31,697 bases of DNA, taken from JBEAOO01 sp041164825 (GTDB lineage: Bacteria; Pseudomonadota; Gammaproteobacteria; Burkholderiales; Burkholderiaceae_C). This document shows positions 7,749 to 15,488 of the stretch, piece after piece (position 1 is the stretch's first letter; every line of letters begins with the position of its first letter). Both the position numbers and the translations under genes were made by a program. The notes beneath the pieces are model-generated. The model was not told where the DNA came from and searched no databases. It worked only from the letters and a program-made list of their open reading frames with translations. The DNA lies in contig JBEAOO010000345.1 in the NCBI GenBank assembly GCA_041164825.1, positions 1 to 31,697 of the forward strand, in the 5' to 3' direction.

Positions 7749-8420
7749 ATGCCCAAAGCGCCTGTTGACCGCCCCGTTGCCCCGCCAGCCACCGTGGCCG
7801 AACCCCGCACCCGCGACCCCGAGCGCACCCGCCGCGCCATCCTGGACGCCGCGCGCAATGCCTTTGCCGACAAGGGCCTGGGCGGCACGCGGCTTGACGA
7901 CGTGGCCGAGCGCGCGGGCGTGGACAAGAAGCTCGTCTATTACTACTTCAAGAACAAGGACGGCTTGTTTTTGGCCGCGCTGGAAGACGTGTACGTGGGC
8001 ATCCGCAGCGCCGAGGCCGAGTTGCGATTGAGCGCGCTGCCGCCGCTGGCGGCCATCACCGCGCTGGTCGATTTCACCTGGTACTACTACCTTGAGCACC
8101 CCGAATTCATTGCCCTCATCAACAGCGAGAACCTGCACCGCGCGCAGCACCTGGCGCAGTCGCAGCGCATCCGCGAGATCCATTCGCCGTTGATTGCGAC
8201 GCTGGGCGAGGTGCTGGAGCGCGGGCGCACCGAGGGCTTGTTTCGCGGTGGCGTGGACCCGCTGCAGCTCTACATGTCGATCGCCGGATTGACCTACTTT
8301 TATCTGTCGAACCAGCACACGCTGTCGGTGATTTTTGGCCGCCCGGCCGATGCGCCCAAGGCCCTGGCCGAGCGCATCTCGCATGTGCGTGATGTGATCT
8401 TGGGCTATTTGCTTCGCTAG
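7749..8420 (+). CDS. TetR/AcrR family transcriptional regulator
   Basis: The 223-residue protein has an N-terminal helix-turn-helix. RTRRAILDAARNAFADKG is followed by TRLDDVAERAGVDKKLVYYYFKNKDGLF, the standard TetR recognition helix with its Y-Y-F-K end. The C-terminal half is helical (ITALVDFTWYYYLEHPEF, LYMSIAGLTYFYLSNQH) and would hold the ligand pocket and dimer interface. I chose ATG 7749, which leaves about 25 Pro/Ala-rich residues before the DNA-binding domain. The reading frame stays open much further upstream without family similarity. It is divergent from the flavoprotein operon and is its likely local repressor. The ligand is probably a pathway intermediate or its CoA or acid derivative, but this is not shown by the sequence. 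Confidence 0.92.
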   Translation: MPKAPVDRPVAPPATVAEPRTRDPERTRRAILDAARNAFADKGLGGTRLDDVAERAGVDKKLVYYYFKNKDGLFLAALEDVYVGIRSAEAELRLSALPPLAAITALVDFTWYYYLEHPEFIALINSENLHRAQHLAQSQRIREIHSPLIATLGEVLERGRTEGLFRGGVDPLQLYMSIAGLTYFYLSNQHTLSVIFGRPADAPKALAERISHVRDVILGYLLR

Positions 8421-8455
8421 GCCGCCGTGCCCGGCGGCCCAGGCGCAGCGTTTTT
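8421..8455 (+). terminator. Possible terminator after the TetR gene
   Basis: GCCGCCG (8421-8427) pairs perfectly with CGGCGGC (8432-8438) around a 4-nt loop, immediately after the TetR stop. A run of five T begins 12 nt later (8451-8455). The spacing to the T-run is longer than ideal for an intrinsic terminator. Confidence 0.4.
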
Positions 8456-8479
8456 CAGCCCGGGTGCCGGCCTGCCAGC

Positions 8480-8719
8480 TCAGGCCGGCGCTGCGCCTTC
8501 GGGTTTCAGGTAGGCCGCCGCCACACCCGGCGTGGCCTGCAGGGCTTGCACCGCTTCAGCCAGCGCCTCGGCGCTGTCCGCGCTCACTGTGTACCAGCGC
8601 GCCAACTCGGCATCGCGCACGCCGGGGTGCATGGCCTCGGCACGTGCGCCGCAGCGGCGCAACACAGCGGCCACGGACTTCAAGCCCACGCCGGCCATCA
8701 ACTGCAATGAGGCGTCCAT
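8480..8719 (-). CDS. Small protein resembling a free-standing subtilase propeptide
   Basis: This 79-residue protein has no signal peptide or membrane segment. Its second half (LARWYTVSADSAEALAEAVQ and then LQATPGVAAAYLKPEGAAP) matches in spacing and key residues a segment of the neighbouring protease's N-terminal region (TFYVVQGD, LLNEPSIDGAYWKPGGEPP). The shared pattern is aromatic-Y-x-V, then a helix, P-x-V/I, A-Y-x-K-P and G-x-x-P. That resembles the compact I9-like fold of subtilisin prodomains, which inhibit or chaperone the protease. It is divergent from the protease gene, with 158 bp between the starts. It could be a trans-acting inhibitor or folding helper, or the remnant of a second protease gene. 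The start ATG 8719 has no close ribosome-binding site. The gene call itself is moderately secure. Confidence 0.65.
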   Translation of the reverse strand: MDASLQLMAGVGLKSVAAVLRRCGARAEAMHPGVRDAELARWYTVSADSAEALAEAVQALQATPGVAAAYLKPEGAAPA

Positions 8720-8765
8720 GGGCGCAGCATAGCCCTCGCCTGCGCTCAGGGTTCTCCATCATGTC

Positions 8766-8805
8766 CCCCTAACTTGGGTCCACCGCGCGCCCCTACTCCT
8801 AGGGG
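8766..8805. promoter_or_regulatory. CCCCTA / TAGGGG inverted repeat upstream of the protease gene
   Basis: CCCCTA (8790-8795) and TAGGGG (8800-8805) form a 6-bp inverted repeat with a 4-nt spacer. A further CCCCTA half-site lies 24 bp upstream (8766-8771). The array sits 73 bp before the protease start, between divergent genes. Short inverted half-sites with small spacers are typical of dimeric response-regulator or repressor sites. The cognate factor is unknown. Confidence 0.4.
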
Positions 8806-8877
8806 CTGAACGTGCTTGGTTTGCAGGGGGTGGGCGAGCAGACTTCACCCACCGTATCCACCCTTGTGAGGTCTGTG

Positions 8878-10773
8878 ATGTCCATCATCTACTCGCCACC
8901 AGAACTGATCGTGGTGGCCAAGCCCAGCGCCCGCATGCGTGCCGCCCCCGGAGCGGTGAGTGCGGCGGGCGGCGCCAAGATCTCGGGCCTCAACGCCTTG
9001 CTCAAAAGCGGCAAGCTGAGCCTGCAGCCGCTGTTTGGCGAATCGGAAGCGCGCGTGCGCAGCGCCATGGGCAGCGCACCTGACGACGGCTTGGACCCGG
9101 CCACGTTCTACGTGGTGCAGGGCGACGTGAAGAGCCACAAGAAATTGATTGAATCGCTGCTCAACGAGCCGTCGATTGACGGTGCCTACTGGAAGCCCGG
9201 CGGCGAGCCCCCGGTCTACCGCGGTGACGAGGGTGACGCACCACGCGCCGCGCCCAACCTCGACCAACCCCCCGCGCCCACGCCTGCGTATGAGTCGCGG
9301 CAGATCTACCTCGACGCCTCGCCCGCAGGCATTGACGCCCGCTTTGCATGGACCAAGCCGGGCGGCGCTGGCGATGACGTGCGCATCATTGACCTGGAGT
9401 GGGGTTGGAATTTTTCGCACCAAGATCTGCTGGCCAATGCGGGCGGCCTGCTGGACGGCAGCAACCACACCGACCAGCATCACGGCACGGCGGTGATGGG
9501 TGAAATCGGTGGCGACCGCAATGGATTTGGCGTCACCGGCATCGCGCCGAATGCGCGCTTGAGCGCCATCTCGTTTGTGGGCAACAGCTCGGCCGGGGCC
9601 ATCCGCAAGGCGGCCGATCGGCTGCGTGCCGGGGACATCATCTTGCTCGAAATCCACCGCGCCGGCCCACGCCACGCGTTTGCTGCGCGCTCGGACCAAC
9701 TCGGCTACATCGGCATCGAGTGGTGGCCCGACGATTGGGCGGCCATCCAGTACGCCACCAACAAGGGCATCCTGGTGGTGGAGGCCGCCGGCAATGGCGC
9801 CGAGAACCTCGACGACGCGATCTACAACACGCGGCCCACGGGATTCCCGGCCTCGTGGACCAACCCCTTCAACCGCAGCAACCCGCAGTGCGGTGCCATT
9901 TTGGTGGGGGCCGGCGCACCGCCGCCCGGCACCCATGGCCGCAACCATGGCGCCGACCGCTCGCGGTTGGATTTTTCCAACTACGGGTCGGCCGTGGATG
10001 TGCAGGGCTGGGGGCGAGAGGTCACCAGCACCGGCTATGGCAACCTGTGGAACGACAGCGCCAACGCGCAATACACCGACACCTTCAGCGGCACCAGCAG
10101 CGCCTCGCCCATCATCGTGGGCGCCTTGGCCTGCATGCAGGGTTGGGTGCGCGCGGCGGCCCGCACCTTGATCACGCCGGCCAAAGCCCGCACGCTGCTG
10201 CGGGCGCATGGCGCCGTGCAACAAAGCGAGCCGGGCCGCCCCGCCACCCAGCGCATTGGCCGCCGGCCCGATCTCAAGCTGATTCACAGCAAGCTGTTTC
10301 CCAAGACGATCAAGGAGATCAAGGAAAAGGACTTCAAGGACGGCTTGAAGGACATCAAGGAAAAGGAAAGCGGCGAGAAACTGATTCTCAAAGAGACCGT
10401 CAAGGACAAGGACGTGGCAGAGAAAAACCTGCTGAAAGACCAGACCAAGGACGGCCTGAAAGAGACGCTGAAGGACAACGTCAAAGAGGTCGGAGAAAAA
10501 CAGCTGAAGGAGCTCGACAAGCGCAAGGACCTGGTGGAAAACATCGACCTCGGCCTGGGTCAACAGCAGCTGCTGGTGCAGCGAACACAAGCGCCCGACG
10601 CCGCCAGCGCGCAGATTGATGCCCGGCTGGCGGCGCTGGAGACGGGGCTGCTGAGCGTGTTGCAGGCACTGCAATACGGCGCGGGTTCGCACTTCATTGA
10701 CCCCAGCTTGCGGCCCGATGTGGGGGCCGCCGCGCAGGACGGCGACGACGGTGATGACGACGACGCGGCTTGA
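8878..10773 (+). CDS. Subtilisin-like (S8) serine protease with Lys/Asp/Glu-rich C-terminal tail
   Basis: The 631-residue protein has no obvious Sec signal. An N-terminal propeptide-like region (about 1-110, including TFYVVQGD and AYWKPGGEPP) precedes the S8 domain. The catalytic triad is complete: Asp172 in IIDLEWGWN, His202 in HHGTAVMGEI and Ser407 in SGTSSASP. The oxyanion Asn306 is in EAAGNG. After the catalytic domain, residues about 476-556 form a low-complexity helical stretch with roughly 22 Lys and a similar number of Asp/Glu. A short domain and an acidic DGDDGDDDD end follow. ATG 8878 is preceded by GTGAGG at a 6-nt gap; a GTG at 8812 would be an alternative. The 3' end overlaps the next gene by 20 bp, so the two are probably co-translated. 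The ATP-grasp gene follows, suggesting the protease and ligase act on the same polypeptide. Confidence 0.93.
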   Translation: MSIIYSPPELIVVAKPSARMRAAPGAVSAAGGAKISGLNALLKSGKLSLQPLFGESEARVRSAMGSAPDDGLDPATFYVVQGDVKSHKKLIESLLNEPSIDGAYWKPGGEPPVYRGDEGDAPRAAPNLDQPPAPTPAYESRQIYLDASPAGIDARFAWTKPGGAGDDVRIIDLEWGWNFSHQDLLANAGGLLDGSNHTDQHHGTAVMGEIGGDRNGFGVTGIAPNARLSAISFVGNSSAGAIRKAADRLRAGDIILLEIHRAGPRHAFAARSDQLGYIGIEWWPDDWAAIQYATNKGILVVEAAGNGAENLDDAIYNTRPTGFPASWTNPFNRSNPQCGAILVGAGAPPPGTHGRNHGADRSRLDFSNYGSAVDVQGWGREVTSTGYGNLWNDSANAQYTDTFSGTSSASPIIVGALACMQGWVRAAARTLITPAKARTLLRAHGAVQQSEPGRPATQRIGRRPDLKLIHSKLFPKTIKEIKEKDFKDGLKDIKEKESGEKLILKETVKDKDVAEKNLLKDQTKDGLKETLKDNVKEVGEKQLKELDKRKDLVENIDLGLGQQQLLVQRTQAPDAASAQIDARLAALETGLLSVLQALQYGAGSHFIDPSLRPDVGAAAQDGDDGDDDDAA

Positions 10774-11698
10774 GTCGCGGGTGCAGCGCGAGCGGCTTGG
10801 GTCGTTCGTGCCACCACCGGCTCTGCCGACGTGGTTGTTGCTGCACGGGCCGTTTGACCCCTCGGTCGGCCCGCTGTTGCAGCGGCTGCGTGAGCGCTTG
10901 GCCCGCAGTGGCCAGCCCGGCCAGGTGCTCGCGCTGTCGCTGCCGGTGTTGATGGGCGTGCTGCGATGGCGGCTTTGGTTGGACGCCGGTGGCACCCGCT
11001 TTGCGCTGGATGCGCCGGGCTGGCAGTGCACCCATCCGGGCCCAGCGGTGAGTCCGGATGCTGTGGCTGCCGGGCAGGTGTGCGGCGTGATCAATCGCCT
11101 GCCGGACCCGATGCCCGCCGCCGGCCACAGCGATGGCGAATACATCGCCAGCGAGTGGCGGGCCCTGCTGTGCGCGTGGCTCCATGGCCTGAGCGAGCAG
11201 GGGGTGCCGGTGGTCAACCGGGCGCGGCCCGATGCGCTGTGTGGCGGCGGGCTCTCGCGCACCGTGTGGTTGGCGCGAGCGGCGCAACTTGGCCTGCCGG
11301 TGCTTGATTGGGCGGGGCAGGCCGGTGGCGCAGCCGATGCCAGCTCGCCGTGGGCCTGGGGCCATGACGGTGGCGCAGGGCTTGGCCCGCCCGACCTGCT
11401 GCTGGTGGGCATGCGTTGCTTGCGCTTGCCTGCCTCTGCGGGGGCGCAGGCCTGGCCCCGCTGCTGGGAGCGGCCCCTGCGCGCCTTGGCGCAACAGGCG
11501 GGGTGCGCCGTTTTGGGTGTGCACCTGCAATCGGGCGGCGCGCCCGAAGGTGCTCCACCATGGGTGATCAGCGATGCCAGCCCCTGCCCCGACTTGGGCC
11601 CCTGGGGACTCGCCGCTTGGGACGCGCTGGGCGACGCCGTGGGCGTGCCGGGGCGGCGCCGCGCGCGCCTCAGGCGGCAGCTGGTGCTGAGCCCCTGA
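10754..11698 (+). CDS. ATP-grasp-like partner protein, apparently lacking metal ligands
   Basis: I know no established name for this 314-residue protein. It shows the outline of the ATP-grasp ligase encoded next to it. CGVINRLPDP, an SEW-ALLCAWLHGL helix, VPVVNRARPDAL and ARAAQLGLPVLDW correspond to the ligase's VVNR and EGFAVPAM segment. Near the end, VLGVHLQ and WVISDASPCPDL correspond to its FAGLDLM and FEANPSPGY. In this protein the metal-binding Asp and Glu-x-Asn positions become His and Asp-x-Ser, and no nucleotide-binding Lys block is evident. It may be a catalytically dead or scaffold subunit. ATG 10754 overlaps the protease stop by 20 bp; earlier in-frame ATGs would lie deeper inside the protease gene. 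The ATP-grasp gene starts 42 bp downstream. Confidence 0.75.
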   Translation: MTTTRLESRVQRERLGSFVPPPALPTWLLLHGPFDPSVGPLLQRLRERLARSGQPGQVLALSLPVLMGVLRWRLWLDAGGTRFALDAPGWQCTHPGPAVSPDAVAAGQVCGVINRLPDPMPAAGHSDGEYIASEWRALLCAWLHGLSEQGVPVVNRARPDALCGGGLSRTVWLARAAQLGLPVLDWAGQAGGAADASSPWAWGHDGGAGLGPPDLLLVGMRCLRLPASAGAQAWPRCWERPLRALAQQAGCAVLGVHLQSGGAPEGAPPWVISDASPCPDLGPWGLAAWDALGDAVGVPGRRRARLRRQLVLSP

Positions 11699-11740
11699 GC
11701 CCTGCGTTGTCGGCTTGAATCGCCAAGGACGGCTGGGACC

Positions 11741-12787
11741 ATGAACCCTCACATCGACATGGCGCCTGCGCAGCATGACGCCGGCCCCTGGGTGGCCGTG
11801 CTCGGCCTGCCCGACGACCCGCCTTGTCGGCTGCTGCTGGAGGCGTTGTCGCGCCAAGGCACGCCCACGCTGTTTCTCGATCAGTCACAGCGCCAGCGCC
11901 CGCTCACCCGGGCCCGGCTGGTGCGCGGTCACGGCTTGGTCGGCACCGTGACGGTGGATGGGCGCGAGCATGCGCTGTCGTCGATCACCGGCCTGTACCT
12001 GCGCCCCTCGGACGACCGCCGCTTGTGGCCAGGCGATGCGGCGGCCACCCAGGCCGCGTTGGCCTGGACGCGCTGCTGGATCGACATCGCCGAAACCCTG
12101 CGCTGCGCGGTGGTCAACCGGGTCTCGGCCATGGCTTCCAACGCCTCCAAGCTCTACCAGTCGCAGCTCTTGGCGGCCGAAGGTTTTGCGGTGCCGGCCA
12201 TGCTGATGAGCAACCAGCCCGACGCCGTGCGCGCGTTTGAGGCCGAGCAAGGCGGCGTGATTTTCAAATCGGCCAGCGGCGTGCGCTCGATCGTGCAGGC
12301 GCTGGACGGGCACTCCCGCGCGCGCCTGGACGCCGTGCGGCATGCCCCCACCTTGTTTCAGCAGCAGCTGCGCGGCACCAATGTGCGCGTGCATGTGATT
12401 GGCTGCGAGGTGTTCGCCACCGAGATCGACTCGGACGTGGTGGACTACCGCTATGCCGGCCGCCAAGGGGGCGACACCGTTTTGCGCGCCACGCGGCTCT
12501 CGCCCGAGATCAGCGCCCGCTGCGTGCGCGCCACGCGGCGCCTGGGGCTCGACTTTGCGGGCCTCGACCTGATGCTGTGCGACGACGGCCGGGTGCACTG
12601 CTTTGAGGCCAACCCCAGCCCCGGCTACAGCTACTACCAGCACGACACCGGCCAGCCCATCGCCGACGCGCTGGCGCGGCACCTGGCGCGGCACCCGGCA
12701 GAACACATGGCAGAACAATCGGCGCCGAACCCCGTGGCACCGTGTGTCCCAACGCCCTCGGCGCGTCGGGTCCACCGGCCACACTGA
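11741..12787 (+). CDS. ATP-grasp peptide/protein ligase, graspetide-synthetase (RimK/MvdD-like) type
   Basis: The 348-residue ATP-grasp enzyme has an N-terminal pre-ATP-grasp domain with GLYLRPSDDR, then VVNRVSAMASNASKLYQSQLL. GGVIFKSASG follows with ATP-binding Lys176, then QQLRGTNVRVHVIGCEVFATEID, the substrate/ATP strand. The metal site is Asp276 (FAGLDLM), Glu289 and Asn291 (FEANPSPGY). The order and motifs match the RimK/MvdD branch, which joins carboxylates to amines or hydroxyls in peptides, rather than D-Ala ligase or carboxylases. The last ~25 residues are Pro/Arg-rich and unlike the family. It is the third gene of the protease operon, so a partner-encoded substrate is expected. No separate small precursor gene is visible nearby. 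Confidence 0.87.
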   Translation: MNPHIDMAPAQHDAGPWVAVLGLPDDPPCRLLLEALSRQGTPTLFLDQSQRQRPLTRARLVRGHGLVGTVTVDGREHALSSITGLYLRPSDDRRLWPGDAAATQAALAWTRCWIDIAETLRCAVVNRVSAMASNASKLYQSQLLAAEGFAVPAMLMSNQPDAVRAFEAEQGGVIFKSASGVRSIVQALDGHSRARLDAVRHAPTLFQQQLRGTNVRVHVIGCEVFATEIDSDVVDYRYAGRQGGDTVLRATRLSPEISARCVRATRRLGLDFAGLDLMLCDDGRVHCFEANPSPGYSYYQHDTGQPIADALARHLARHPAEHMAEQSAPNPVAPCVPTPSARRVHRPH

Positions 12788-12801
12788 GGCGGTGTGGCCG
12801 G
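12775..12801. terminator. Perfect 10-bp hairpin between convergent genes
   Basis: CCGGCCACAC (12775-12784) pairs perfectly with GTGTGGCCGG (12792-12801) around a 7-nt loop that includes the ATP-grasp stop codon. It lies in the 17-bp gap between two convergent genes, so it could act on transcripts from both sides. There is no T-run, so efficiency as an intrinsic terminator is uncertain. Confidence 0.55.
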
Positions 12802-12804
12802 GCG

Positions 12805-13530
12805 TCAGCGCGCCGGGCTGCCTGGGGCGGGCTGGACCCGCAGGGCCATCTCGCCCAAGCCATCGATGCCACCGCGCAGCGTTTGCCCCGGCGTCACCGC
12901 GGCCACGCCATCGGGCGTGCCGGTGTAGATCAAGTCGCCGGGCTGCAGCGTGAACAAGGTGGAGAGCTTGGCGACGATCTCGGCCACCGACCAGATCATC
13001 TGGTTCACATCGCCGCGTTGCCGCTCGTGCCCGTCCACGCTCAGCCAGATGGCGCCGGTCGCGGGGTGGCCGGTGACGCTGACGGGGTGAATGGCGCCGA
13101 TGGGCGCCGAGTGGTCGAAGGCCTTGCCGGTGTCCCAGGGGCGGCCGCTGTCTTTGGCGGCGTTTTGCAGGTCGCGGCGCGTCATGTCCAGGCCCACGGC
13201 GTAGCCATACACATGCTGCAGCGCATCGGCCGCGGCGATGTCTTGGCCGCCGGTACCGATGGCCACCACCAGCTCGATCTCGTGGTGAAAGTTGCGCGTT
13301 TGCGGCGGGTAGGGCAGGGCCACGGTGGCGCCGGCCGGCACCACGACGATGGCGTCGGCCGGTTTGCAGAAAAAGAACGGGGGTTCGCGCGTCGGGTCGC
13401 TGCCCATCTCGCGCGCGTGGGCGGCGTAGTTGCGGCCCACGCAATAGATGCGGTGCACGGGGAAGTGCAGCGCGCCGTCGCCGGCCACCGGCACGGTGGG
13501 GCGGGGGGCGGGTTCAAACACCAGGGTCAT
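12805..13530 (-). CDS. FAH family hydrolase, probably fumarylpyruvate hydrolase
   Basis: The 241-residue fumarylacetoacetate hydrolase-fold protein begins its core with FPVHRIYCVGRNYAAHAREMG and PPFFFCKPADA. These are very close to my recollection of NagK-type fumarylpyruvate hydrolases of the gentisate pathway, which cleave fumarylpyruvate to fumarate and pyruvate. The metal triad is visible as Glu84 and Glu86 (FHHEIELV) and Asp115 (GLDMTRRDLQ). PGDLIYTGTPDGV is the family's C-terminal signature. ATG 13530 has GGAG at a suitable distance. No other gentisate genes are adjacent, so the exact substrate (fumarylpyruvate versus another acylpyruvate) is uncertain. It is divergent from the GH3 gene, with 201 bp between the starts and no recognisable motif there. 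Confidence 0.88.
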   Translation of the reverse strand: MTLVFEPAPRPTVPVAGDGALHFPVHRIYCVGRNYAAHAREMGSDPTREPPFFFCKPADAIVVVPAGATVALPYPPQTRNFHHEIELVVAIGTGGQDIAAADALQHVYGYAVGLDMTRRDLQNAAKDSGRPWDTGKAFDHSAPIGAIHPVSVTGHPATGAIWLSVDGHERQRGDVNQMIWSVAEIVAKLSTLFTLQPGDLIYTGTPDGVAAVTPGQTLRGGIDGLGEMALRVQPAPGSPAR

Positions 13531-13731
13531 GGCCGGTCTCCGGTTGAAAGTCTGTGCGCAAGTGGTTGGCGCCGCGAGCTGGCCCCATCGCCGGGGCGGT
13601 ATCAGGGTCCATCCTAGAGGTAACAGCGGCTCCGCGGGCCGGATCGGGCGTGGATTCATGCCACAGTGCTGGCGCGGCCGGCTCAGCGCTGTTTGAGGTG
13701 CGCGGCCTGCGACTTTGATGGAGCCCTTGCG

Positions 13732-15447
13732 ATGCCCCCAACTGCTGCCAACCCGACTGTGTCTGTGTCCGTGCTCGCCAGCCTGCGCCTGCCACCGTTT
13801 TCGCTCGACGACGCGGGCATCGCCTGGGTGCAGCAGCAGCTGCTGCGCCTGAGCCCCGAGCAGAAGCTGCGCCAGTTGTTCAACCTGGCCATGCATGGCG
13901 ACAACGTGGCCGATGCGCGCCGCATGGCGGCCAGCCAGCCCGGCGGCGTGACACGCTTTGCCGCGCACGACCCCGACCTGGCTTGGGCCGCCACGCGCGC
14001 GTTGCTGGAGGACTGCGAGCTGCCGCCGCTGATCAGCGGCGACATCGAAGGCGGTGCCATTGGCATCCCCTGCGGCACGGCGTTGCCCAACCAGCTGGGC
14101 TTGGCCGCGGCCGATTCGCTGGGTCTCTCTGAGGCGGCGGTGGGCGTGTTGGCCCAAGAGGCGCGCGCCTTGGGCTACAACTGGACCTTCACGCCGGTGG
14201 CCGACCTCAACGTGGCCTTCCGCAGCGCCATCGTGGCCACGCGCTCGTATGGCAGCGATCTGGGCGCCGTGCTGGCGCAGGCGCGCGTGAATGTGCAGAC
14301 CTTCCAGCAGCACGGCGTGGCGGCCACGGCCAAGCACTTTCCGGGCGAGGGGTTTGACGACCGCGACCAGCACCTCGTCACCACGCTCAATCCGCTCGAC
14401 CCGGCGGCCTGGATGGACAGCTTTGGCGCCATCTACAGAGGCCTGTTTGACGCGGGCGTGATGACGGTGATGGCCGGCCACATTGCGCTGCCGGCCTATG
14501 CCCGGGCGCAAGGCGCGCGTGGGCTGGAGGCGTGCCGCCCGGCCTCGGTGTCGGCGCCGTTGCTGCAAACGCTGCTGCGCGGCGAGCTGGGCTTCAACGG
14601 CCTGATCGTGTCCGACGCGACCGCCATGGGCGGCCTCACCAGCTGGGCGTCGCGCGCCGAGTTTGTGCCCGAGGTGATCCAGAACGGTTGCGACATGTTC
14701 TTGTTTCCCCACACCTTTGAGAGCGACTTTGCGCATGCGCTGGCCGGCCTGCGCGATGGCCGGCTGAGCGAGGCGCGGGTGGAAGACGCGGTGACCCGCG
14801 TGCTCGGCCTCAAAGCGGCACTGCACCTGCACACCCTGAGCCTGGACGAGCGACTGCCGCCGCTGCCGCAAACCCGCGCCACGCTGCGCTCGGCCGAGCA
14901 CCTGGCCATCGCACGCGAGGCCGCCAGCGCCAGCGTCACGCTGGTGAAAGACACCCGTCAAACGCTGCCCGTGACGCTCAGAAAGCACCGCCGCGTGGTG
15001 ATCGTGTCTGACCCCACACGCGGCGGATTTGCCCATCAGGCGCCGCTGCCGCTGCTGCTGCCCGGGCTGCTGGCCGAACGCGGTTTTGAGGTGCGCGACT
15101 TTGACCCCACCGATCCGCCCACGGCGGAGAACTGTGACCTGCTGCTCTACCTGCTGGCGCAGGAGTCGCTGCTGTTGCAATCGCACATTTACATGGACTG
15201 GCAGCGCCTGCATGGCGACTTCCGCCAATCGATGGCGCGCTTTTGGCACACCGTGCCCTGCGTGCTGGTCAGCATGGGCCACCCGTATTACCTGTACGAC
15301 GCGCCGCGCCTGCCCTGCGTGATCAACGCCTACTCGGCCATTGAGCCGGTGCAGCAGGCTGTGTTGCGCAAGCTGACGGGCGAAGAGGCTTTCACGGCCA
15401 TCAGCCCGGTGGACGCGAGTTGCGGCCTGCCTGACGCGATGGATTGA
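13732..15447 (+). CDS. Glycoside hydrolase family 3 protein, NagZ-like
   Basis: The 571-residue GH3 protein has an N-terminal TIM barrel (about 30-370) and a C-terminal alpha/beta sandwich. The nucleophile is Asp295 in GLIVSDATAMGG. The loop KHFPGEGFDDRDQH (201-214) keeps the Asp-x-His dyad (Asp212, His214) used as general acid/base by N-acetylglucosaminidases of the NagZ type. The usual KHFPGHG is KHFPGEG here. TRSYGSD supplies the conserved Arg. It is longer than single-domain NagZ of Gram-negatives (~340 residues) and like the two-domain form of Gram-positives. No signal peptide is evident, so a cytoplasmic role in turnover of GlcNAc-containing muropeptides or oligosaccharides is likely. 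ATG 13732 is where a plausible N-terminus begins. Confidence 0.88.
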   Translation: MPPTAANPTVSVSVLASLRLPPFSLDDAGIAWVQQQLLRLSPEQKLRQLFNLAMHGDNVADARRMAASQPGGVTRFAAHDPDLAWAATRALLEDCELPPLISGDIEGGAIGIPCGTALPNQLGLAAADSLGLSEAAVGVLAQEARALGYNWTFTPVADLNVAFRSAIVATRSYGSDLGAVLAQARVNVQTFQQHGVAATAKHFPGEGFDDRDQHLVTTLNPLDPAAWMDSFGAIYRGLFDAGVMTVMAGHIALPAYARAQGARGLEACRPASVSAPLLQTLLRGELGFNGLIVSDATAMGGLTSWASRAEFVPEVIQNGCDMFLFPHTFESDFAHALAGLRDGRLSEARVEDAVTRVLGLKAALHLHTLSLDERLPPLPQTRATLRSAEHLAIAREAASASVTLVKDTRQTLPVTLRKHRRVVIVSDPTRGGFAHQAPLPLLLPGLLAERGFEVRDFDPTDPPTAENCDLLLYLLAQESLLLQSHIYMDWQRLHGDFRQSMARFWHTVPCVLVSMGHPYYLYDAPRLPCVINAYSAIEPVQQAVLRKLTGEEAFTAISPVDASCGLPDAMD

Positions 15448-15462
15448 GACGCCAGGTGAAAC

Positions 15463-15488
15463 GGGGGCGGGCCCCCCAGCTTCGGGGG
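15463..15488. other. G/C-rich hairpin in the gap after the GH3 gene
   Basis: Three runs (GGGGG at 15463-15467, CCCCCC at 15472-15477 and GGGGG at 15484-15488) permit two mutually exclusive hairpins 15 bp past the GH3 stop. It may be a terminator without a T-run. I see nothing else in the 240-bp gap at 15448-15687. Confidence 0.3.

Noticed and set aside
10300..10546. Lys/Glu-rich tail as a frameshift or sequencing artefact
   Set aside because: The frame continues past it into a further ordered segment and acidic end that overlap the next gene normally, so the tail is a genuine part of the protein.
8845..11742. A 965-codon open frame antisense to the protease and its partner
   Set aside because: The plus-strand frames carry complete catalytic motifs. 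The antisense product is low-complexity and unlike any family.
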